Below, in pieces: positions 5,644-10,251 of a stretch of DNA of 10,251 nucleotides. The notes under the pieces are model-generated. The model was not told the origin of the DNA. It made no database searches and saw only the letters and a program-made list of their open reading frames with translations. Source of the stretch: an uncultured Archangium sp. (lineage in GTDB: Bacteria > Myxococcota > Myxococcia > Myxococcales > Myxococcaceae); assembly GCA_946479335.1 (NCBI GenBank), contig CAMLFP010000193.1, positions 1-10,251 of the forward strand, read 5' to 3'. Every line of letters starts with the position of its first letter. The first letter of the stretch is position 1. A program made the position numbers and the translations under genes.

Positions 5644-7209
5644 TCAGTTGCCCTCCGTGTCGCCTTCGACCGGCGCGCTGCCCGCGGTGCTCTGGGCCTC
5701 ACCGTCGAGCACGGCCTGCATCTCGGCGCGCTTGAACGGGTGGAGCTTCGCGCGCCAGAACGGGTCGAACATGTTGGGCTGGTTCTGCCACCCGTTGAAG
5801 TCGTGGTAGTAGACCTTCGCCTTCGCCACCGCGCCGCCGGTGTGGCGCGGCTTCAGCACGAAGTTGGTGGTGCCCACGTCGCCGCCGATCTCCACCTTCA
5901 CCGTCGAGTTCTCGTTCAGCTCCCACGCGCCGCGCTTCTGCGCGCGCCGCTCGCCGATGTCCTGGGTCACCGACGCGTACATCGAGGGCTGGTTGAAATC
6001 GATGTCGGCGTCGGAGTTCGCGCGGAAGTTCACGAAGCACGCCTTGTCGCCGCACACGTCTTCCTGCTGGTAGCCCTTGAACTTATCGTGCTGGCCGCTG
6101 TGCGAGAGGATGTGCATGCCGCCGTTCTCGTTCGACCAGACGGTGGTGAAGAGCGCGAACGACTTGCCGCACTCCTCGCAGAACTTCTTGTTCGACATCG
6201 TGCCGGTCGTCAGCGCGCCCACCGACTTCGCCTCCGCGGGCCCCATCGCGGGGATGGGCGGGTTCGCCGACATGCCGGCGGTCAGCGAGAAGCTGTGCTT
6301 CTCCTCGTCGTCGTTCCACTGCACGTCCATCAGGTGGTCGGAGCCGGAGTGGAAGTCGTCGTGGCCCGAGTCGGTGCAGTCGCTGCAGAAGACGTGGAAC
6401 ATCTCGCGGGCGGCGTTCGCCGCGCTGCCCATGATCTTCGAGCGCTCCGCGGCGTCGGCCTTCGACGGGTTCGAGCCCACCACCTTCGCGCAGTCGCCGT
6501 CGAAGTCGGTGCCCTCGAGCGCGCACGCGAACTCGCCGCCGTTCTTGCTGAGCACCTCCGTCTTGTACTGAGACTTGGGCGCGTTGACGCTCTTGAGCCT
6601 GCTGAGCAGCGATGACTCCGAGGAGATCTGCGTCTTCGCCTTCGAGAGCGCCGCGGTCTGGATCTGGTGGAGGTCGATGGTCGCGGCGTTGAGGGCTTCG
6701 ACGGCGTCGTTGAAGTCGCTCTCCTTGCCCTGGACGCGACCGTTGTAATCCATGAACTGGATCATGTGCATCATGGCGATGATGCCATCGAGCAACGAGT
6801 GGATGCAGTGGGGGACGTTGCAGCACACGCCGTAGCAACGAATGCTGCAGCAGTGGGAGCTGTCCATCTCGCAGGCGGCCATCTGGCCGAAGTTCACCGC
6901 GCCCGCGAGGTGGATGAAGGCCGTCTCGCTGGCGATGGCCATCCACGCGTGCACCGACATCTGCTCGACGAGCACCGCGGCGATCGCCCGGTTGGTGTAC
7001 GTGGTGACGTTCATCGCGCGCGCCGCCACCACCGCCGCCGAGTACGCCGTCGCGTCAGCCTGTGACTGGAGCCGGATCCGCTCGTGCACGGCGTTCGACA
7101 TCGTGAAGCCGGCGAAGATCATCAGCGCCAGCACCAGCATCGTGACGCACGAGAGGACCATCACCTGGCCCTTCGCACGTGGTTTGTTGTCTTGAGCGCG
7201 CATGGTCAT
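5644..7209 (-). CDS. TadG-like pilus-assembly protein, cysteine-rich
   Basis: A 521-residue protein. The start is the ATG at 7209-7207, which overlaps the stop of the upstream gene as ATGA. There is no Shine-Dalgarno, so translation probably depends on coupling. The open frame extends further upstream, but only as a shadow of the neighbouring gene. The N-terminus (PRAKGQVMVLSCV plus a hydrophobic helix to about residue 38) and the segment RLQSQADATAYSAAVVAARA (46-65) match the TadG/Tad-like pattern, where an 'ADA-x-AAA' helix follows the membrane span. The +5 glutamate of true pilins is absent. The exported region is notable for sixteen cysteines. Seven lie within 113-135 (113, 120, 121, 125, 129, 130, 135), and there are C275-x2-C278, C344-x2-C347 and C386-x4-C391. 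TadG proteins are thought to anchor or cap the pilus at the envelope. The family call is good, but the Cys-rich middle is not typical of what I know of TadG. Confidence 0.82.
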   Translation of the reverse strand: MTMRAQDNKPRAKGQVMVLSCVTMLVLALMIFAGFTMSNAVHERIRLQSQADATAYSAAVVAARAMNVTTYTNRAIAAVLVEQMSVHAWMAIASETAFIHLAGAVNFGQMAACEMDSSHCCSIRCYGVCCNVPHCIHSLLDGIIAMMHMIQFMDYNGRVQGKESDFNDAVEALNAATIDLHQIQTAALSKAKTQISSESSLLSRLKSVNAPKSQYKTEVLSKNGGEFACALEGTDFDGDCAKVVGSNPSKADAAERSKIMGSAANAAREMFHVFCSDCTDSGHDDFHSGSDHLMDVQWNDDEEKHSFSLTAGMSANPPIPAMGPAEAKSVGALTTGTMSNKKFCEECGKSFALFTTVWSNENGGMHILSHSGQHDKFKGYQQEDVCGDKACFVNFRANSDADIDFNQPSMYASVTQDIGERRAQKRGAWELNENSTVKVEIGGDVGTTNFVLKPRHTGGAVAKAKVYYHDFNGWQNQPNMFDPFWRAKLHPFKRAEMQAVLDGEAQSTAGSAPVEGDTEGN

Positions 7210-8012
7210 TGTTTCGCGAAGGGAATGAGGCACTTGTTCTGCGAGTCGACGTCGCTGGCTTTGAGGATGTTGGAGTGCATGCGCATGCCGTAGCTCGCGC
7301 GGATCGGGAGGATGTACGTGCCCCCCTCGGCCTGGCTCTTGAAGTCGGCGATCAACTTCTGCCCGCCAGGCCCGGCTTGATGCCCGAACGACTCCGCCTT
7401 GTGGCCGAGGCGCAGCACCTTGAGCATCTCCTCCTTCTCTTCGCCGTACGTGATCCACCACAGCACGCCGTTCGCGAAGGGGATGAGCAGCTTGTAATAG
7501 AACGCGACCTGGACATTGAGGCGCGTCGCCGACTGGTTCTTCCAGTTGGCGCGCCCGCCGCCGTACGCCTGATCGCCCTTGTCGAAGTCGCGCACGGGGT
7601 TCATGTCTTGCGTGGGGTTGCAGATGGTCACCGCCACCCAGTCATTGAGCTGACCGGAGATGGTGCTCCACGCCTGGTTGTACTCGGAGGCAGAGGTGGT
7701 CTTGAAGTTCATCGGGTTGCGGGCGTCGCCCTGCGCGGCCATGAACGGCACCAGCACCGCGCCCGCAGCGTTCTGCATGATGTTCTTCTTCGCGTTGTGA
7801 ATCGCGCCCGCGCGCGTGGCCTTGTACGCCGCGTACTTGGTCATCAGGCGGGCCTGGTGCATCAACGCCAGCTGCACCAGCCCGAGCACGATGAAGACGA
7901 ACAGCGGCATCACGATGGCCGTCTCGACGGCAGCCTGCCCAGACTCGCGGCGTGAAAGGTGACGCATGGTGCGAGATTGTCGGGAGTCGCGCGTCATGTC
8001 TCCATCGGTCAT
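7206..8012 (-). CDS. TadE-like pseudopilin, first gene of the pilin operon
   Basis: A 268-residue protein from the ATG at 8012-8010. Internal ATGs at 7997 and 7967 would give shorter leaders and cannot be excluded, since none of the three sites has a well-spaced ribosome-binding site. The processing motif ESG|QAAVETAIVM (Gly25, with Glu30 at +5) is followed by a hydrophobic helix (about 33-51) and MHQARLMTKYAAYKATRAGA. Together these give the classic TadE pattern of a leader, a hydrophobic segment and an Ala-rich helix. The C-terminal half includes hydrophobic stretches around 167-189 and a basic ILPIRASYGMRMHS segment. TadE proteins are processed by the Tad prepilin peptidase and act as minor subunits or assembly factors of Flp pili. 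It is followed by the TadG-like gene with an ATGA overlap and is divergent from the gene at 8079, so the operon promoter is expected upstream of 8012. Confidence 0.88.
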   Translation of the reverse strand: MTDGDMTRDSRQSRTMRHLSRRESGQAAVETAIVMPLFVFIVLGLVQLALMHQARLMTKYAAYKATRAGAIHNAKKNIMQNAAGAVLVPFMAAQGDARNPMNFKTTSASEYNQAWSTISGQLNDWVAVTICNPTQDMNPVRDFDKGDQAYGGGRANWKNQSATRLNVQVAFYYKLLIPFANGVLWWITYGEEKEEMLKVLRLGHKAESFGHQAGPGGQKLIADFKSQAEGGTYILPIRASYGMRMHSNILKASDVDSQNKCLIPFAKQ

Positions 8013-8078
8013 GTGGCCCAGGCGTCAACGTGCTGAAACAATTGGACTTTATCGGCTCGCTCGCGCAGGGTGGCCCGC
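8013..8078. promoter_or_regulatory. Divergent promoter region of the pilin operon and the 8079 gene
   Basis: This 66-base gap lies between the first pilin-operon gene (minus) and the anchored-protein gene (plus). It contains an A+T-enriched core at about 8031-8053 (TGCTGAAACAATTGGACTTT and onward), which stands out against the G+C-rich surroundings, and a TTGACG on the minus strand close to the start of the pseudopilin gene. No convincing -35/-10 pair with normal spacing is visible for either direction, so only the general location is claimed. Confidence 0.45.
8067..8070 (+). promoter_or_regulatory. Ribosome-binding site deciding the 8079 start
   Basis: An AGGG lies eight bases ahead of the ATG at 8079. 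This favours that start over the in-frame GTG at 8070, which would overlap the site itself. Confidence 0.5.
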
Positions 8079-8768
8079 ATGGAAAATGCGCCGAAGCAGC
8101 GGCCGGCCTGGTTCTACGTGCTCGTGGGGTGCGGCGGCGCCGCGGGCGTGGCCCTCATCGTGTGCCTCGTCAGCATGCTGACCTGCGGCAAGTGCATGAG
8201 CGACGTCGGGAAGGGTGTGACCGACCCCGCCGTGCGCCGCGAGAACGCCATCAAGCAGCTGGGCGCCATCCCCGAGGGGTACAACGTGGTGACCAGCTTC
8301 GACGTGATGCTCGGGCAGACCACCATCATGGTCGACTCCGAGCCGTTGCCTGACGGCGGCTTCGACCCCGGCCTCAGCGCGGGTCACCACGTGTTCGTGT
8401 ACCGGCACGTGATGTCGAACGACAACAACAAGAACGTGCGCGACTTCTTGATGGGCAAGGAGGTCGACCCGGCCCTGTTGATGAACACGGGCATCTACGC
8501 CGACCCCGACATGCAGCTGAAGCGCGGCAGCCTCACCGTCGACAGCCGCAAGCTGTACTACGTCGCGCAGCGCGGGCCGCTCGACGGCGAGCCCGGCTTG
8601 CTGACCACGGTGCTGTTCGACTGTCCCGGCAACGCGCTCTCCATCGGCACCTGGGGGCAGCTCGACCCCGCGCCGAGCAAGTCGAAGGACGAGCTCGAGC
8701 TCGCCGGTACCGTCGCCGACGAGGAGCAGCTCGCGCGCTTCCTCAAGCCGATGAACCCCTGCCGCTGA
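8079..8768 (+). CDS. Membrane-anchored protein of unknown function
   Basis: A 229-residue protein. An N-terminal hydrophobic span (about 11-35, FYVLVGCGGAAGVALIVCLV) follows a short basic cytoplasmic start, so the remaining 190 residues are predicted to be periplasmic. A CGKC pair (Cys36, Cys39) sits exactly at the outer membrane face, with further cysteines at 182 and 228. The soluble region begins with a helix (51-62), then LGAIPEGYNVVTSFDVMLG, and continues with alternating strands up to GTVADEEQLARFLKP. I do not recognise the family. The gene is divergent from the pilin operon across 66 bases, so the two may be regulated together. Its 3' end overlaps the convergent permease gene by 26 bp. 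The general architecture (one anchor plus a mixed alpha/beta periplasmic domain) resembles the anchored protein at 3704-4567, but no sequence similarity is obvious. A GTG start at 8070 would add three residues. Confidence 0.8.
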   Translation: MENAPKQRPAWFYVLVGCGGAAGVALIVCLVSMLTCGKCMSDVGKGVTDPAVRRENAIKQLGAIPEGYNVVTSFDVMLGQTTIMVDSEPLPDGGFDPGLSAGHHVFVYRHVMSNDNNKNVRDFLMGKEVDPALLMNTGIYADPDMQLKRGSLTVDSRKLYYVAQRGPLDGEPGLLTTVLFDCPGNALSIGTWGQLDPAPSKSKDELELAGTVADEEQLARFLKPMNPCR

Positions 8769-9624
8769 CCGGCCGCTCCGACGCCGCCCACGCACCCGCG
8801 GCGATCACCAGCGCCGCGCCCAGCACCGACCAGGGCGTGAACGGCTGACCCAGCACCAGCACGCCCAGCGCCGCCGCGGTGAGCGGCTCGAGGTAGGTGA
8901 TGACGCCCACCAGCTGCGCGGTGAGCCGCTTGAGCGCGACGTTGAAGAGCAGGGCGCCGACCAACCCGTTCAGCAGCGCGCCGAGCAGCACGAAGCGCGT
9001 CGGCGCGTCGAACGCCGTCGGGAGCGCGCCCCGGCCGTAGAACGCGAGGAGCGCCAGCGCAGACACCACCGCGTGCAGCGCCGTGACCGCGAGCGGAGAG
9101 AAGGTGCGGCCCGCCCGACGACTGCCGAGGACGTTGAGCGCGTAGAACACCGCGCTGCCGCCGCCGAGCGCCGCGGTGGTGCGCCAGTCGCCGGTGTGGC
9201 CGCCCGCGCCCAGCACGAGGCCGAGCCCCGTGAGGATCAGCGCGCTCGCGGGGAGCACCCGGCGGCTGCGTGGCTCTCCCAACAGGCGCGGCGCCGCGAG
9301 CGTCACCAGCGTCGGCGCGAGGTAATGGGTCAACACCGCGACCACCGCCGGGCCGCGCGCGATGGCGGGGAAGTACAGCGCCACGTTCGCCGCGTCGGAG
9401 ACGCCGACCACCACCAGCGCCAGCACCGCGCCGCGGTCGGCGAAGTCGCGCCGGCGGAACACGAAGAGCGCCGGCACGCTCATCACCACCATCGTGAGGA
9501 AGGCCACGACCTCCGGCGCCGGGCCATCGGCGCGCGCGTACAGCGGCCACGTGCCCCACAGCACGGCCGCCGTTACGATGCAGAGAATGCCGGTGCCTCG
9601 GTTGATGGCGCGGCGACCTAGCAC
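8743..9624 (-). CDS. EamA/DMT-family permease
   Basis: A 293-residue protein with about ten hydrophobic spans, the size and architecture of a drug/metabolite-transporter (EamA, two five-helix repeats) permease of the inner membrane. The first repeat includes AAVLWGTWPLYA near the N-terminus and ends around LAPTLVTLAAPRLLGEPRS. The second has YLEPLTAAALGVLVLGQPFT followed by the Gly/Ala-rich last helix (LGAALVIAAGAWAA). Both match the family's P-x-x-A...LGE signature, although the second copy has Gln in place of Glu. Family members export or import amino acids, nucleosides and other small metabolites, and the substrate here cannot be told. The start is placed at the GTG at 9624-9622 because it leaves a short basic leader before helix 1. 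An upstream ATG at 9699 would add an unusual hydrophilic stretch running into the YcaO gene. It is divergent from the YcaO gene, and the two starts overlap if both are right. Confidence 0.88.
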   Translation of the reverse strand: MLGRRAINRGTGILCIVTAAVLWGTWPLYARADGPAPEVVAFLTMVVMSVPALFVFRRRDFADRGAVLALVVVGVSDAANVALYFPAIARGPAVVAVLTHYLAPTLVTLAAPRLLGEPRSRRVLPASALILTGLGLVLGAGGHTGDWRTTAALGGGSAVFYALNVLGSRRAGRTFSPLAVTALHAVVSALALLAFYGRGALPTAFDAPTRFVLLGALLNGLVGALLFNVALKRLTAQLVGVITYLEPLTAAALGVLVLGQPFTPWSVLGAALVIAAGAWAASERPVSGRGSSA

Positions 9625-10251
9625 CGGTTTCGCGCTACAGCGCGCTTTCGTGAAGCACCTCGCCTCAGCGTTCGGCGTCACCCGGTTGGCGCGCCTCACC
9701 GGGTTGGACCGGTTGGGCGTGGAGGTCGTCGGCGCCGTGCGCCCCCGCGGCCACGTGCTGCAGGTCTCTCAAGGCAAGGGCCGCACGCTCGAAGCGGCGC
9801 AGTGGAGCGCGTTGAGCGAGGCCATCGAGCTCTCCGCCGCCGAGGCGCCCGACCTCGAGCGGCTGCGCTTCGGGTCACGGAGCGCCTGGTGGGACTTCGG
9901 CCTGACGGTGGCGTGGGTCGAGGGCCGCGAGCTCCACACGGGCGCGCGGGTGCGTGTCCCCGCGGAGAGCGTGTACTGCCCGCCGGCGGGGCGCGCGTGG
10001 TTCGGCCCCTCGGTCAGCGCCTGGAGCTCCAACGGGCTGGGCGCCCACCCGACGTCGCGCGCGCGGGCCAGCGAGCACGCACTGCTGGAGCTGGTGGAGC
10101 GCGACGCGCTGGCGCGCACGTTGTCCGCCGGCTGGACGGAGGCGAAGGCGCGCCGCTGCTTCGTTCGCGAAGTGCCCACCGCGCCCGGCTTCATCGCCTT
10201 CACGTTCGACCTGACGCCTCGCGCCGAAACGCTCCACACCGCGGGCGTGCT
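9605..10251 (+). CDS. YcaO-domain protein, N-terminal part, 3' end outside window
   Basis: An open frame runs to the right edge, giving 215 complete codons from the ATG at 9605. Other in-frame starts are ATGs at 9578 and 9587 and a GTG at 9650. The helix LQRAFVKHLASAF before FGVTRLARLTGLDRLG is normal for the family, so 9605 or earlier is preferred. YcaO features appear in order: FGVTRLARLTGLDRLGVEVV (about 23-42), AVRPRGHVLQVSQGKG (44-59), the Glu-rich helix SALSEAIE (68-75), VPAESVY (118-124), SSNGLGAH (141-148) and EHALLELVERDALAR (157-171). The glutamates in SALSEAIE and in the last helix correspond to the ATP/Mg-binding region of YcaO enzymes. The family activates backbone amides with ATP to form azolines, thioamides or related groups in peptides and proteins. 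No partner (E1-like protein, TfuA, precursor peptide) is visible here. The C-terminus, which in some members ends in a Pro-rich tail, is missing. The family call is strong and the function open. Confidence 0.9.
   Translation, partial: MARRPSTGFALQRAFVKHLASAFGVTRLARLTGLDRLGVEVVGAVRPRGHVLQVSQGKGRTLEAAQWSALSEAIELSAAEAPDLERLRFGSRSAWWDFGLTVAWVEGRELHTGARVRVPAESVYCPPAGRAWFGPSVSAWSSNGLGAHPTSRARASEHALLELVERDALARTLSAGWTEAKARRCFVREVPTAPGFIAFTFDLTPRAETLHTAGV

Noticed and set aside
7210..7461. N-terminal extension of the TadG-like gene by 84 codons.
   Set aside because: The extension is Arg-rich and out of frame over the 3' part of the TadE-like gene. The ATG at 7209 precedes the hydrophobic leader and forms an ATGA overlap with the upstream stop.
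9675..9720. Repeated CCGGTTGG-like words (three similar copies close together).
   Set aside because: They encode the family-conserved TRLARLTGLDRLG segment of the YcaO protein, so the Leu/Arg/Gly codon pattern explains them.

Overview
The window is about two-thirds G+C, densely coding on both strands, and has no gene-free stretch longer than about 70 bases. The gene set (FHA-domain membrane protein, Tad-type pilin and pseudopilin genes, an Asp-box lipoprotein, a YcaO protein) and the codon use suggest a myxobacterium or a close relative in the Myxococcota. This is inference from style, because no taxonomic marker gene is present. I saw no tRNA, rRNA, insertion sequence, CRISPR array or origin.

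Layout. (1) 1-1580, minus strand: a carboxylesterase of the phospholipase/carboxylesterase (alpha/beta hydrolase) family, followed through an ATGA stop/start overlap by a secreted Asp-box beta-propeller lipoprotein that runs off the left edge. (2) 1634-3241, plus strand: an FHA-domain protein with one membrane span and a periplasmic C-terminal half. It is divergent from region 1 and meets region 3 head-on with 8 bases between the stop codons. (3) 3250-8012, minus strand: six tightly packed genes, read from 8012 downwards. They encode a TadE-like pseudopilin, a Cys-rich TadG-like protein, a second TadE-like pseudopilin, an anchored protein with two beta-alpha-beta-beta repeats, a small exported protein with mirror-symmetric cysteines, and a Flp-like pilin with the G|QAMVEY class III leader. 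(4) 8079-8768, plus strand: a membrane-anchored protein of unknown function, divergent from the pilin operon. (5) 8743-9624, minus strand: an EamA/DMT-family permease whose 3' end overlaps the previous gene by 26 bp. (6) 9605 to the right edge, plus strand: the N-terminal part of a YcaO-domain ATP-dependent cyclodehydratase-like protein, divergent from the permease.

How it may fit together. Region 3 looks like the structural-subunit operon of a Tad/Flp-type pilus or surface-fibre system: at least three proteins have, or nearly have, the class III prepilin leader. No ATPase, secretin, platform protein or prepilin peptidase lies in the window, so the machine must be encoded elsewhere. The two flanking membrane-anchored proteins, including the FHA phosphothreonine reader, are plausible accessory or signalling partners, but this rests only on position. 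The most distinctive points are the symmetric Cys-motif protein inside a pilin operon, the Cys-rich TadG-like protein, the repeated threonine motif in the FHA protein, and the YcaO gene at the right edge, which may open a RiPP or other peptide-modification locus.
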